From assembly GCA_018056725.1 (NCBI GenBank), contig JAGPFF010000006.1, positions 1 to 64,000 on the forward strand: 64,000 nucleotides of DNA, in the 5' to 3' direction. The notes beneath the pieces are model-generated. The model did no database searches, was not told the DNA's origin, and was given only the letters and a program-made list of their open reading frames with translations. The translations under genes and the position numbers were made by a program. Origin of the DNA: Anaerolineaceae bacterium. Lineage in GTDB: Bacteria > Chloroflexota > Anaerolineae > Anaerolineales > Anaerolineaceae. Below are positions 1-8,948 of this stretch, piece by piece. How positions within the stretch are numbered: the first letter of the stretch is position 1; the number at the start of each line of letters is the position of its first letter.

Positions 1-402
1 GGGCGGACGCAGCACTGTTGCCCAACTGCCGACCTCCGGAAAAATCGCCAGCACGCCGTTCTGTCGCAGGATGGATTCGGCGCCGTAAGGAGTATCGCGC
101 GAGACCGTGCCGCGCGCCGTGGGAATCACTCCGAACATGCGCTCTAAAAAATGAACGGAAGTAGGCGCGTTGGGCATTTTCGCGCCACCAACGAATTCAG
201 CCGGGTAGGGCAGAAGGTGAATGAACATCAGCGGATCGAGAAAGTGAAAATGATTTCCCACCACAATCAACGGTCCACCGGCGGGAAGGTTTTCCCGACC
301 ATTTACTTTGATATCCGCCAGTAACCCAAACGCCAGCGCGATACCCGATTTGAGAATACCGCGAATAAACTGACGCCGGGGATAAGGAATTGTTTTTGTC
401 AT
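1..402 (-). CDS. plsC: 1-acyl-sn-glycerol-3-phosphate acyltransferase (PlsC-like), partial
   Basis: Lysophospholipid acyltransferase domain, expected to add the second acyl chain to lysophosphatidic acid at the inner membrane. Only the first 134 residues are inside the window; the C-terminus lies beyond position 1. The N-terminus has a hydrophobic stretch (about 15-30), then the catalytic HX4D box as NHFHFLD (His51, Asp56), and at 121-127 FPEVGSW in place of the usual FPEGTR substrate-binding motif, so this is a variant member. The ATG at 402-400 lies 9 bp after the stop of the upstream MFS gene, and an AAGGGA ribosome-binding site sits inside that gene's end, so the two are probably one transcript. 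Too short for the ORF threshold of some callers because it is cut. Substrate specificity cannot be judged. Confidence 0.85.
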   Translation of the reverse strand, partial: MTKTIPYPRRQFIRGILKSGIALAFGLLADIKVNGRENLPAGGPLIVVGNHFHFLDPLMFIHLLPYPAEFVGGAKMPNAPTSVHFLERMFGVIPTARGTVSRDTPYGAESILRQNGVLAIFPEVGSWATVLRPP

Positions 403-411
403 TCCCTTGAA

Positions 412-1758
412 CTATAGCCCTTTCTGAAGATTTTCGCCAGGGACTTCAAAAATAATGGGGTCCTGAAGGGTTACCTTGCGAACCGGCAGCAGGAAAACGA
501 GACCGACAATCAGAAAAACGACAATTGAGCCAATCGCCCACAGAATGCCGTTGCTCTTTGCCACCGCTTCGCTCAAGCCGCGATTGAGGTAGAGATTGGT
601 GAACCCGGCGTAGACCGAGCCAAACACCAGTGGACCGATGAAAGTGGAGGTACGTCCGGCAACCGAGAGGAAACCGTAAAACTCAGCGGTTTTGCTGGCA
701 GGAGAAAGCTGGCTGACCATGGTTCGGCTCACCGCCTGCACCCCGGAGAGGAAGAAACCAGCCAGGGCGGCGATAATGTAGAAGACCCCTTTGCTCTTGA
801 CGAAGAAGAGCAGCGCGATGACGAGCAAAAGGAGCGAAAAGGCATAAAGAATGGCTTGTTTGCTGCTGCGCTTGTTGGAAACGCGCCCGAAGAGATAGGC
901 ACCCGCGGCGCCCGAAACCTGCAGGATGATGATGAGGATGATCAATTCAGAAGTCTTAAACCCGTAGAGGATACCGGCAATGATGGCGGCATTGTCCAGC
1001 AGCATCATGATGCCATCATTGTAAATAAGGAAGCTGATGGTGTATTTAACGAATTCCCTGTAGCGCTTGATATCGCGGAAAGTGCCGCCCAGCTTCTTGA
1101 AAGCGTGGGAGAAGGTGGACTCGCCGGCAGGGAGGGTTTCGGGTTCATTAATCTGCCGGACATGGAGCAGGAGGGGGATGGAGGACAGCGCGTAAAACAG
1201 GGCGGTGATGACGAAGGCGATGCGCACCATCAGGTTGCCGCCAATGAGCTGAATGGGGATCAAGACCAGGATCAGACAAACAATGCCTCCCAGCATGCCC
1301 AGCGCCCACCCCTTGCCCGATACGTTGCCGATCGTCTCCGGCGTAGAAACATCCACCAACAGGGCATCATAAAAGACCTGCGCCGCCCGGTAGCCGATTT
1401 CCGCCAGGACGAAGAAGAGAATGCCGGTAAAGACATCACCTTCCTGCACAAAGAAGAGCAGGGCGGTAAATACCACCGATATGGCGGTAAAAATGACCAG
1501 CAGCTTTTTCTTCGAGCGGGAAAAATCAGCAATTGTGCCCAGCACAGGGGAGATGACTGCCACAACGATCGCCGCAATCCCCACCGCAAGGTTCCACAGC
1601 GAGGGACCTTTCACGTGGTCGGCGACGACACTGGAAAAATAGACGGAATAGATGGCAAGAAGAACCACTGCGGCATAAGCAGAGTTTCCAAAATCATAAA
1701 GATACCAGGACCGGCGGGCACTTTTACTTGTTCTTTGATCCAGGGATGCGGCTGTCAT
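412..1758 (-). CDS. MFS transporter, UMF1/Atg22-like family
   Basis: A 448-residue membrane protein with about twelve hydrophobic segments. The N-terminus (RSWYLYDFGNSAYA, about residues 16-29) is the typical start of the UMF1 family, which includes yeast vacuolar effluxer Atg22 and many bacterial major-facilitator proteins of unknown substrate. A charged loop after the second segment (DFSRSKKKLL) matches the MFS A-loop region. The start is supported by AGGAGC about 8 nt upstream of the ATG. It probably heads a two-gene unit with the downstream plsC-like gene and is divergent from the acyltransferase at 1915. The substrate is not known; the neighbouring lipid genes are only a weak hint of an envelope role. 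Confidence 0.85.
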   Translation of the reverse strand: MTAASLDQRTSKSARRSWYLYDFGNSAYAAVVLLAIYSVYFSSVVADHVKGPSLWNLAVGIAAIVVAVISPVLGTIADFSRSKKKLLVIFTAISVVFTALLFFVQEGDVFTGILFFVLAEIGYRAAQVFYDALLVDVSTPETIGNVSGKGWALGMLGGIVCLILVLIPIQLIGGNLMVRIAFVITALFYALSSIPLLLHVRQINEPETLPAGESTFSHAFKKLGGTFRDIKRYREFVKYTISFLIYNDGIMMLLDNAAIIAGILYGFKTSELIILIIILQVSGAAGAYLFGRVSNKRSSKQAILYAFSLLLLVIALLFFVKSKGVFYIIAALAGFFLSGVQAVSRTMVSQLSPASKTAEFYGFLSVAGRTSTFIGPLVFGSVYAGFTNLYLNRGLSEAVAKSNGILWAIGSIVVFLIVGLVFLLPVRKVTLQDPIIFEVPGENLQKGL

Positions 1759-1863
1759 TTTATTGCTCCTGCAAGGGGATGGACGGAAGGAATTCCGTCA
1801 GGGTGAAAAAAACACTGTTAATAAAACACTGATGCATCTTTTTGGATGCACATGCAAGAAATT

Positions 1864-1905
1864 ATACCCCAGGGTATTCCAAAGCGGACGAGCCTTCGGT
1901 ACAAT
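1864..1905 (+). promoter_or_regulatory. Dyad and -10 box upstream of the acyltransferase
   Basis: A 6-2-6 inverted repeat (ATACCC CA GGGTAT, 1864-1877) lies just upstream of a -10-like TACAAT (1900-1905). The ATG at 1915 is only 9 nt downstream and has no ribosome-binding site, so the transcript would be nearly leaderless. No good -35 box is visible. The dyad may be an operator shared with the divergent MFS gene; this is inference. Confidence 0.4.
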
Positions 1906-1914
1906 AGATGCTGC

Positions 1915-2859
1915 ATGGAAAATCTTGACTCCTCCAACAAACAGGAATCTGTCCGCTCTACGATCTCAGGTCAGGGTTGGGGTGTAGGGCTGGCACTTTT
2001 TATCGCCCAAAAACTGCCTCACTGGCTGGGTTACCCGCTGGCACGGGCAATGGGCTTTCTGATGGGAGCCTTCCGCAGCAGTGGAACTTACCGCTCCGTC
2101 CGACTCAACCAGTGGATGATCCACGGCAAACGCCTGCAGGGGCGCGACCTGGAGCGAACGGTGCGCCGGGTTTTTGCCAATCAGAGCATCGCCCTGTACG
2201 ATTACTACCGTGCGCTTGCCCATCCCGAAATTGCCCGTGAAAAGGTGCAGTTCAGCCCTGCCTTCAGCCGCCTGGTGGAGGAATGCAGGCAAGAGCAGCG
2301 AGGGACGCTTTTGCTCATCGCCCACCTTGCCGGGTTTAACCTGGGAGGATTGCGGCTGGTGCAGGAAGGAATGCGCTATCTGACTCTGGCGAATACCGAT
2401 ACCTCACCGGCTTACCAGTGGCAAAATGAACTGCGCAGCCGCTTTGGCATGGAAGTCATGCCCTTTACCTTCCAGGCACTCTCCAAGGCGCGCGCCCGGC
2501 TGCAGGCAGGCGGCACGGTGCTTACCGGGGTGGATCGCCCGATGGAGAACGCACCGCTTGGTCCGCGATTCTTCAATTATCCTTCCGCGTTGCCAGTGGC
2601 TTACATCCGGCTGGCGCTCAAAACCAATGCCCGCGTGTTCGTGGTGGGCTTTATCTCCCTTTCCGATCATTCGCACTGGATTGATGTCTCCGAGGAAATC
2701 CACCTGGAAAAGGATGACTCGCCGCAGGGGCTGGTACGCAATGCCGAGAGAGTGCTTGCCGAGGTGGAAGCGTTCATTCGCCGCGACCCGTTCAACTGGA
2801 TGATGTTCTTTCCGGTGTGGCCGCAGGAAATCGCCGAACTGGAGGGAAAAACCAAGTGA
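1915..2859 (+). CDS. LpxL/PatA-like lysophospholipid acyltransferase
   Basis: A 314-residue protein of the bacterial lipid A acyltransferase family, which in Gram-positive-type bacteria includes the mannoside acyltransferase PatA. An N-terminal membrane-associated segment (about 20-55) is followed by the catalytic region LLIAHLAGFNLGG: His137 is present, but the acidic residue of HX4D/E is Asn142, an unusual substitution. A GVDRPM segment near 205 corresponds to the second conserved block. The start at 1915 fits the family better than upstream in-frame ATGs at 1846 and 1852, which have no ribosome-binding site. The stop overlaps the GTG start of the esterase gene, so the pair is co-transcribed and probably translationally coupled. 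Acceptor lipid unknown; no LPS genes are in the window, so a glycolipid acceptor is more likely than lipid A. Confidence 0.75.
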   Translation: MENLDSSNKQESVRSTISGQGWGVGLALFIAQKLPHWLGYPLARAMGFLMGAFRSSGTYRSVRLNQWMIHGKRLQGRDLERTVRRVFANQSIALYDYYRALAHPEIAREKVQFSPAFSRLVEECRQEQRGTLLLIAHLAGFNLGGLRLVQEGMRYLTLANTDTSPAYQWQNELRSRFGMEVMPFTFQALSKARARLQAGGTVLTGVDRPMENAPLGPRFFNYPSALPVAYIRLALKTNARVFVVGFISLSDHSHWIDVSEEIHLEKDDSPQGLVRNAERVLAEVEAFIRRDPFNWMMFFPVWPQEIAELEGKTK

Positions 2860-3737
2860 GGCGCTGGTTTTTCCATCTGGCAAAAAGGGGCTCTCTATGG
2901 CTTCTTGCCCTGCTGCTGACGGGCTGTGGGATGCGCCCTGCGCCCCTCCCGGTTCTATCGCCCACCCCCACCCGCACGCCCACCCGCACACCTGTTCCCA
3001 CCTCCACCCCGCTCCCCACACCGCCCCCATGCGACCGTTCCAGCGGCGGGCAGGTGACCCGCTCCTCGCTTGACTCCGCCTTGCTGGGGCTGACCTATAC
3101 CGTGAGCATTTACACCCCGCCCTGTTATGGCAAGGAAGAGGGCAGGGAATACCCGGTGCTCTACCTGCTGCACGGGCAAGGCATGGATGACACCTACTGG
3201 CTGAGCCTGGGGGCTGCCGAGATTGCGGATGAACTGATTGCCAATGGAGCGGAGCCTTTTTTGATGGTGCTGCCGCGGGAAGTGAACGATTATGACCCGG
3301 TGACCGATGATGGCTTCGGCGCCTCGGTGTTGAATGAATTGATCCCCTGGGTGGAAGCCAACTATACTGTCTGCACGCAGCGGGCTTGCCGCGCCATTGG
3401 TGGAATTTCACGCGGAGGGGGCTGGGCGGTGCGCCTGGCAGCGCGCAACTTCGATGTCTTTGGTGCTGTTGGTGCCCATTCGATGGGCTTGATGGCGGGC
3501 GACTGGTGGCAGATTCAGAAGCATCTTGAGACGCATACCGTGGACGAGTATCCGCGCATCTGGGTGGACCGCGGCGAGGACGACTATCTGTATGCGGATA
3601 TTGATTTCTTCGTCAGTGTGCTGGTGGATAACGGCATTCCGCACGAGTTTCACATCTGGTCTGGCGCGCACAATGGCGACTACTGGCAGGCGCATGTGCG
3701 AGATTATCTCACGTGGTACGCCCAGGGGTGGAAATAA
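2856..3737 (+). CDS. Secreted lipoprotein esterase (esterase D/FrmB-type alpha/beta hydrolase)
   Basis: A 293-residue lipoprotein. The GTG at 2856 overlaps the previous stop (GTGA) and has GGAGGG 9 nt upstream, which decides the start. A signal peptide ends in lipobox LLTGC (Cys24), followed by a Pro/Thr-rich linker (to about 60) typical of anchored surface proteins. The rest is a putative-esterase fold: nucleophile elbow GISRGG with Ser185, an acidic residue in the GEDD region (about 237-240) and His272 in the SGAHNG segment form the likely catalytic triad. It presumably hydrolyses acyl or aryl esters outside the cell. Coupling to an acyltransferase hints at envelope-lipid or glycolipid work, but the substrate is not known. 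Confidence 0.8.
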   Translation: MRRWFFHLAKRGSLWLLALLLTGCGMRPAPLPVLSPTPTRTPTRTPVPTSTPLPTPPPCDRSSGGQVTRSSLDSALLGLTYTVSIYTPPCYGKEEGREYPVLYLLHGQGMDDTYWLSLGAAEIADELIANGAEPFLMVLPREVNDYDPVTDDGFGASVLNELIPWVEANYTVCTQRACRAIGGISRGGGWAVRLAARNFDVFGAVGAHSMGLMAGDWWQIQKHLETHTVDEYPRIWVDRGEDDYLYADIDFFVSVLVDNGIPHEFHIWSGAHNGDYWQAHVRDYLTWYAQGWK

Positions 3738-3740
3738 GGG

Positions 3741-4421
3741 CTATTCCTGCTCGCATTCTGAGTGGTAATCCACCAGACCTTCACCCACGGCGTAGACTGC
3801 GGCTTCAATACGATTTTTCAGGTGCAATTTTTCCATAATGTTTTGCAAATGAGTTTTTACTGTGCTCGGCGAAATGGACAAGGACTGGGCAATTTTTTTA
3901 TTATCTTCACCCCGAACCAGATGTTGGAGCACTTCGATCTCCCTCTCCGTCAGGGGTTCAATTTCTCTGGATTTTTCGTGTGATTCCGAGAGACGGCTGA
4001 ATTCCCGTAAAATTTTTGTTGCCAGTACACCGTTGATGACAGCCTCACCCTGCTGAATTTTCTCAAGAGTGGAAAAAAGATCCGCGGGCTCGAGATTTTT
4101 TAAGAGGTAACCCGATGCGCCAGATTTTATCGCCTCAAAGAGCGCACTGTCATAGTCAGAGACAGTCAACATGATAATACTTGTTTGCGGGAATTCCTTT
4201 TTGATCAACCGCGTGGCTTCAAGCCCGTTTACTTTGGGCATATCAATATCCATAAATATCACATCCGGTCTGGTAAGTTTTGTCATTTCAATGGCATCAC
4301 AACCATTACCAGCTTCACCAATCACCTGAAACTCCGCATGGGTTTCGATTAATGACCGCACACCTTTACGGAAGAGTGGATGATCGTCCACCAGCAAAAT
4401 CCGAAGAGTTTGAGTTTTCAT
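3741..4421 (-). CDS. NarL/LuxR-family response regulator
   Basis: A 226-residue two-component regulator. The receiver domain (1-125) has the acidic pair Asp12-Asp13, phospho-acceptor Asp58 in the FMDIDMP segment, a Thr in IIMLTVSD (about 86) and Lys in GYLLKN (about 108). The C-terminal LuxR-type helix-turn-helix (about 155-215) contains LTEREIEVLQ and the recognition helix SPSTVKTHL. It sits 4 bp after the histidine kinase gene and is clearly its partner. The kinase/regulator pair is divergent from the flavoprotein genes at 6237, and a perfect 20-bp palindrome lies in between (6050-6069), so it may control its own operon, the flavoprotein operon, or both. Confidence 0.93.
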   Translation of the reverse strand: MKTQTLRILLVDDHPLFRKGVRSLIETHAEFQVIGEAGNGCDAIEMTKLTRPDVIFMDIDMPKVNGLEATRLIKKEFPQTSIIMLTVSDYDSALFEAIKSGASGYLLKNLEPADLFSTLEKIQQGEAVINGVLATKILREFSRLSESHEKSREIEPLTEREIEVLQHLVRGEDNKKIAQSLSISPSTVKTHLQNIMEKLHLKNRIEAAVYAVGEGLVDYHSECEQE

Positions 4422-4425
4422 TTTT

Positions 4426-5994
4426 TTATCTCTTTATTGGTATTTCAAAGATCACGCGCGTGCCACCAGCCTCCCGATCCTCGATGGTAAGGTGCCCCCC
4501 CGCGGATTCCGCCCTTTCTTTCATGATTTTGATTCCAAAGTGGTCTTCTTGCAGATGATTTACTCTATCCCAATCGATCCCAACCCCGTCGTCTTCAACG
4601 CTTACCCAGAACCGCTCTTTGTCTACACCACTCGAAATCCATACATGATCAGCAGAAGCGTGTTTGCAGGTGTTGACAACCGCTTCGTCGATAATACGTC
4701 CGATTTGCAGCACCGCTTCGGCATTGATTTCTCTAAAATCACGATCGTTCACCAGAAATTGAATATCCAGATCATGGTGGGCACCATAGGTGGTCAAGTA
4801 CTCCCGGACATCTTCGAGCGAGTTGACTGTCGACGAAGGCAAACAGCGCAAACCCAATATGGCATCCCGGAGTTCCTGGTAAGTTTCGTCCACAAGGATT
4901 TTGCTTTCTTCGACGATTTCCTTAACAGATTGCTCGGGTTTGTGTTGCAAAATGGCATTGAGATTCAGTTTCACAATTGCCAGGTTCTGGGCGATGCGGT
5001 CGTGCAGCTCCTGGGCGAGCATGTTTCGTTCCTGGGCGATGGTCAGCTGGATTTGTGAATCATACAGGCGGGCATTTTCCACCGCCATGGCGGCAGAGTT
5101 TGCGATTGCCATCACCAGATCAACCTCATCCTGGGTGAACTGATGATAATCTTTCATGACGATCAGACCGGCAGCGATAGTCTTGCCGTTAGAAATGAGC
5201 GGGAAAGCCATCAGGGATTTAAGATTGAAAAACGCCACCGTCTTTTTATCCGTCCGAGGATCCATTGCGGCATCGTAACAAAAAACGGGTTCGCCGCGCT
5301 GGAGGGCATCCAGGCCAAATAGTTCCGGTGGGTCGGGCACATCATAACCTTCTGGTACTCCCCCAAGGAGATAATATTGACCGTATTTTAATTTATCCGG
5401 AAAGAGATAGCTGTTACAGGCTAGAGCATCAAGGGCAAGGATGATTTCGTCAGAAATCGCCTGTAATACCTTATCCAGTTCGAGGGAGCTGTTAGCAGCT
5501 TTGGTCACCCGCAGCAAGGTGGCTGACCGGCTGCTTTCTTTATTACTATTGATTACCGCCTGGCGGTAAAAACTGCTCATGTGAGATGAGAAATCTTTTT
5601 GAACGATTGAAAGCCAGGCGTGCAAGGGATCGAAGTTCGATTTCTCCGCGCAAACTTTAGAGAGAACATTTGATAGACCGAAAAAAAGCAAAAAAAAGTC
5701 ATCCGGTGGTGGATTATTTTCCTGGAATATCCCCAACAGACGGCTCATCTGAAATTGAGAATCCATTGGTTTCGTTCTATGCCAGAGTGCGGAAAAATAA
5801 TCTTCAAGCCATTTTTCAAGAGCAATAGATTCGAATTGCAGGTCGGTGGATTCGCGGATCCACTGCTGCCAGGATTGGCTGACGCGGGTAAGTATGCCCG
5901 GATCCAGTGGAGAAATCTCTTCCTCTCCTACCGGTGAGGGTGGCATTAGTTGTTCCTCAGTAGTTGTAGCTGGAAAATTCTTGCTGTTTTTCAT
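4426..5994 (-). CDS. Soluble GAF-domain sensor histidine kinase (HisKA_3, NarX/DegS type)
   Basis: A 522-residue kinase without transmembrane segments, so a cytoplasmic sensor. Residues 1-170 form an uncharacterised helical region; a GAF domain (about 175-310) probably binds a small ligand or redox cofactor; the HisKA_3 dimerisation domain contains the phospho-acceptor His331 in LAQELHDRIAQN; the ATPase domain (about 420-520) has an N-box with DEAVVNTCKHA, the G1 box DDGVGID and a G2 box with FGIKIMKERA. These are the family hallmarks. Start: the ATG is preceded by no strong ribosome-binding site. A TATAAT-like -10 (6034-6039, minus strand) lies upstream and the palindrome at 6050-6069 overlaps its -35 region, suggesting autoregulation. 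Confidence 0.92.
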   Translation of the reverse strand: MKNSKNFPATTTEEQLMPPSPVGEEEISPLDPGILTRVSQSWQQWIRESTDLQFESIALEKWLEDYFSALWHRTKPMDSQFQMSRLLGIFQENNPPPDDFFLLFFGLSNVLSKVCAEKSNFDPLHAWLSIVQKDFSSHMSSFYRQAVINSNKESSRSATLLRVTKAANSSLELDKVLQAISDEIILALDALACNSYLFPDKLKYGQYYLLGGVPEGYDVPDPPELFGLDALQRGEPVFCYDAAMDPRTDKKTVAFFNLKSLMAFPLISNGKTIAAGLIVMKDYHQFTQDEVDLVMAIANSAAMAVENARLYDSQIQLTIAQERNMLAQELHDRIAQNLAIVKLNLNAILQHKPEQSVKEIVEESKILVDETYQELRDAILGLRCLPSSTVNSLEDVREYLTTYGAHHDLDIQFLVNDRDFREINAEAVLQIGRIIDEAVVNTCKHASADHVWISSGVDKERFWVSVEDDGVGIDWDRVNHLQEDHFGIKIMKERAESAGGHLTIEDREAGGTRVIFEIPIKR

Positions 5995-6033
5995 AAAGAA
6001 TCCAAAATTACCTGACTGTACTCATTTTACGAA

Positions 6034-6069
6034 ATTATACCCTTTCAGGCATCCCCCAAATGGGGGATG
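6034..6069 (-). promoter_or_regulatory. Kinase promoter with perfect 9-2-9 operator palindrome
   Basis: Minus-strand -10 TATAAT at 6039-6034 and, overlapping the -35 position, a perfect inverted repeat CATCCCCCA-AA-TGGGGGATG at 6050-6069. It lies between the divergent kinase gene and flavoprotein gene. Twenty-base perfect dyads of this kind are typical sites for dimeric LuxR/NarL-type regulators, so it is the best candidate binding site for the regulator at 3741. Binding is inferred, not shown. Confidence 0.55.
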
Positions 6070-6236
6070 GTACGCTCCCCCTTAATGCCAGATTTTTTCC
6101 TAATTTCGGTTGATGTAAAAAGCGCGTGGAATGACTAGACTAAAAGAAACCAAAAGAACCCTGGAGGTTTCGTTTTGTCATCCGTGTTAGCGATGCATCA
6201 AAAAAGATCGACAAATTGATTTAAGGAGGCAGGAGT

Positions 6237-8162
6237 ATGAGCAAGAAACGAGGAATTGAACAGCCCAGTAATCCTCCCGAGATAAGTGCCACGAAGATTT
6301 CGAGGAGAAAATTTTTGGGGACGGTTGCCGGTACCAGAGCGGCTTTGACGGTAACCGGTCTGCTCTCTGGTTGCAAGTCTGAAACCGGGCAGCAGGCGAA
6401 TGTGACCCCGGATGTACAGGTTGGCATCACTGCCACCGGAGTTGAAAGACCTTACGCAGTTTACGAATCGGATGTACTGATCATCGGTGGAGGAATTGCG
6501 GGTCTCTTTGCGGCAAAAGAAGCCCTGAAAGGTGGGGCGAGTGTAATTATTGTAGACAAAGGACCCTTTGGACATAGCGGCACCTCGGGCATTAACTGGG
6601 GGCATGATATGGAGTCCAACGAATTTTCTTCAGATGATGGTTCTGGAACTTTGAGTTCCAGTATTTGGTTAAATGATGGCATGGTTGACCAGGATTATGA
6701 TGTTGCTCTTGCCCAGGCTGTGCATGAAGCGAGACCGATTGCCACAAATGAACAAATGGGAAACATTGCTGAACGAGATCAAGAAGGAGAGCCGATTTCA
6801 AAAAATACAGACGCTCCGCTTGTTGTGGACCATGGGTGTTTCCCAAGAGCCTTCAGCCAGTTTGCCCGACGGCAAGGCGCAAGAATCTTTGATCGGACAA
6901 TGGTAAATGGCGTGTTGATTTCTGATAAAGGGGAAGCTGCAGGCGCTGTGGCAATCAACCTGGTTACCGGAGATGCAATTGTCTTCCGCGCGAAGTCAGT
7001 AGTAATGGCTACCGGTTCATACGCCTGGTGTTATGGGTGGACGGGTAATACAGCCTGCACTATTGCAGGACCTGAAAATACCGGAGACGGTCACTCGATG
7101 TTTCTTAACCTGGGTCTTGAGATGCGGGATATGGAACAATTACCGTTCGACTGCGTCCAGATTTACCCCACCTCAACGGCTTACGGCATGGGCACGCTCG
7201 GTCTTTCTGTTGTAAACCATCAGTACGCTCTTAATAAGAACAAGGAACGTTATACCCAAATCATGGACGAAAAATACCCGGGGCACAATGCGATCTTCAT
7301 GCGCCTCACGATGCGGGAAATCTTTAACGGCAGAGGACTTGATAATGGCTGCGTTTTGTTCGATACCTCGGATCTGGATAAGCTGAACCGGTATTATCGC
7401 CGTGCCCGGACACGAAACCGCATGATTGGTTATGAACTCCCCGATTTAGCAGAATTGCATTGGGAATTCTGGGAGAATGCCTCCCGTCCGGCTGCGGTTA
7501 GTACCACAGGCGAAACGCAAATTCCCGGTCTTTTCTATGCGGCTTCCAATACCCAAGCGTATTCTGGCTGTGCATTTTTTGGCGCTACCGGTTCGGGTTA
7601 CATGGCTGGAAAGAATGCGGCAATAAGGGCGAAGGAAGTGGAGCGTCCGACGATTGTTTGGAGCCAGGTGCAGGAAGCGCTAAACGATGCTTATGGCAAA
7701 TTGGAAAGTACACCCGAGAAAGGCGTCCGGGCGTTGTCAATCTACCACAAGATTCAGCAAACAATGTGGAATGGGCTTTCTCCTCTACGGGATGAAAAAG
7801 GCATTCAGGGAGTAATCGATGCCCTTACTGAAATTAAAGAAAAAGATTTCCCGACGATCTCGGTTCCGGTCAAGAGCAGACGGTTTAACTCAGACTGGCG
7901 CTATGCGATGGAAATTCCATATATGTGGGATTGTGTCATGGGAACCGCCCAGGCTGCCATCATCCGCAAGGAAACCCGCGGAACACATTGCCGCACGGAT
8001 TATCCAAATATGGATAATGCCAACTAGCTGGTGAACACAATTGTTCAGAAGAAAGATGGACAGTGGACGGCAGTTACCCGACCAATTGTCGATACTTTTG
8101 TCCCGGCTGATCAGGTTGCCCAAATCGTAGCCGAAATTGGTATTGCAGACCAGGCAAATTAG
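6237..8162 (+). CDS. Tat-exported FAD-dependent oxidoreductase (fumarate reductase flavoprotein-like), frame interrupted by an amber codon
   Basis: Flavoprotein subunit of the succinate dehydrogenase/fumarate reductase superfamily. An AAGGAGG site precedes the ATG. A twin-arginine signal (SRRKFLG, Arg23-Arg24) ends in LLSGC (Cys46), suggesting a Tat-exported lipoprotein. The FAD-binding GGGIAG lies at 84-89 and a GHSGTSG segment follows. The classic HPT catalytic motif is replaced by QIYPTS, so the substrate is probably not fumarate. Conventional calling ends at the TAG at 8025-8027 (596 aa), but the frame continues 44 codons to a second TAG at 8160-8162. The amber falls where the family has Trp in a conserved NWL segment, and the continuation is protein-like. 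It may be a nonsense mutation, a sequencing error or readthrough. The Fe-S subunit follows after 20 bp. Confidence 0.85.
8025..8027 (+). other. In-frame amber codon at a conserved Trp position
   Basis: TAG between NMDNAN and LVNTIVQKKDGQW. A single G-to-A change from TGG would explain it. The remaining 44 codons stay open and resemble the conserved tail of the family. Confidence 0.8.
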
Positions 8163-8182
8163 GCAAAAACTAGGAGAACACA

Positions 8183-8893
8183 ATGGCTGACCAAATTGTA
8201 ACTATAAAAATGTTCCGGTACGACCCAAGTGTGGATACGGAGCCGTACTTTAAAACTTATGAAGTCCCGTGGAAGGAATACACCACCGCCCTGGAGTGTC
8301 TGCATTACATCAATGAGAATATTGAACCAATCGGGTTTGATTATTGCTGCCGCAGCAGCCTGTGCGGGCGTTGCTCAATTATGGTAGACGGGCGACCCTT
8401 CCTGGCGTGTGTAAAGCCGTTGGATCCGGGAGAATATACCTTTGAACCACTAAAAGGCTTCCCTGTGATTCGAGATCTTGTCGTGGATCATAGCCAAATT
8501 ATGGAGAAAATTGTAGCCACCGGTCTTGCTGTGCAATCTGTGGAACCAATTGTAAAGTTACAAAACATCCCGTATGATCTTTATTGGAATACGCTTGAGC
8601 CTTTGAACATGTGCCGGGATTGCTTATGTTGTTATACTGTCTGCCCACCGTTACAGGAAGAAAACAAGTGGGAATCCTTTATTGGACCCTCCGCCATGGC
8701 ACAGGTTGCGAAGCGTTTCGTGGATCCGGAAGATCAGGCAGACCGAGTCACGCAGGCAGCCTTTTCGGGCATTTTTGACTGTACCCTGTGCGGGAAATGC
8801 TCCGCTGTTTGCCCGGCGGAAATTCCACACGTACAGCTCTTCACATTGCTGCAACAGGAGGCTGAGAAGGCGGGTCTTAAACCCAGTGCTTGA
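8183..8893 (+). CDS. Iron-sulfur subunit of the flavoprotein oxidoreductase (FrdB/SdhB-like)
   Basis: A 236-residue electron-transfer subunit. The N-terminal plant-type ferredoxin domain binds [2Fe-2S] with Cys56, Cys61, Cys64 and Cys76. The C-terminal part has two CxxCxxCxxxCP motifs (Cys144/147/150/154 and Cys200/203/206/210), each with four cysteines. SdhB/FrdB usually has one such [4Fe-4S] motif and one [3Fe-4S] motif lacking a ligand, so the cluster content may differ. AGGAGA precedes the ATG. There is no signal peptide, so it would be exported folded together with the Tat flavoprotein or act inside the cell. No membrane-anchor subunit follows; electrons must come from another quinol or ferredoxin partner, which is not seen. 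Confidence 0.88.
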   Translation: MADQIVTIKMFRYDPSVDTEPYFKTYEVPWKEYTTALECLHYINENIEPIGFDYCCRSSLCGRCSIMVDGRPFLACVKPLDPGEYTFEPLKGFPVIRDLVVDHSQIMEKIVATGLAVQSVEPIVKLQNIPYDLYWNTLEPLNMCRDCLCCYTVCPPLQEENKWESFIGPSAMAQVAKRFVDPEDQADRVTQAAFSGIFDCTLCGKCSAVCPAEIPHVQLFTLLQQEAEKAGLKPSA

Positions 8894-8948
8894 GGTAAAA
8901 CGATGGATTGCGGATTTATTTCTCCTCAACCCCGCTATCCATTGGAAT

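Noticed and set aside
2404-3411. Minus-strand frame of 335 aa opposite acyltransferase and esterase genes
   Set aside because: Covers two coupled plus-strand genes with clear motifs; its sequence is basic and low-complexity.
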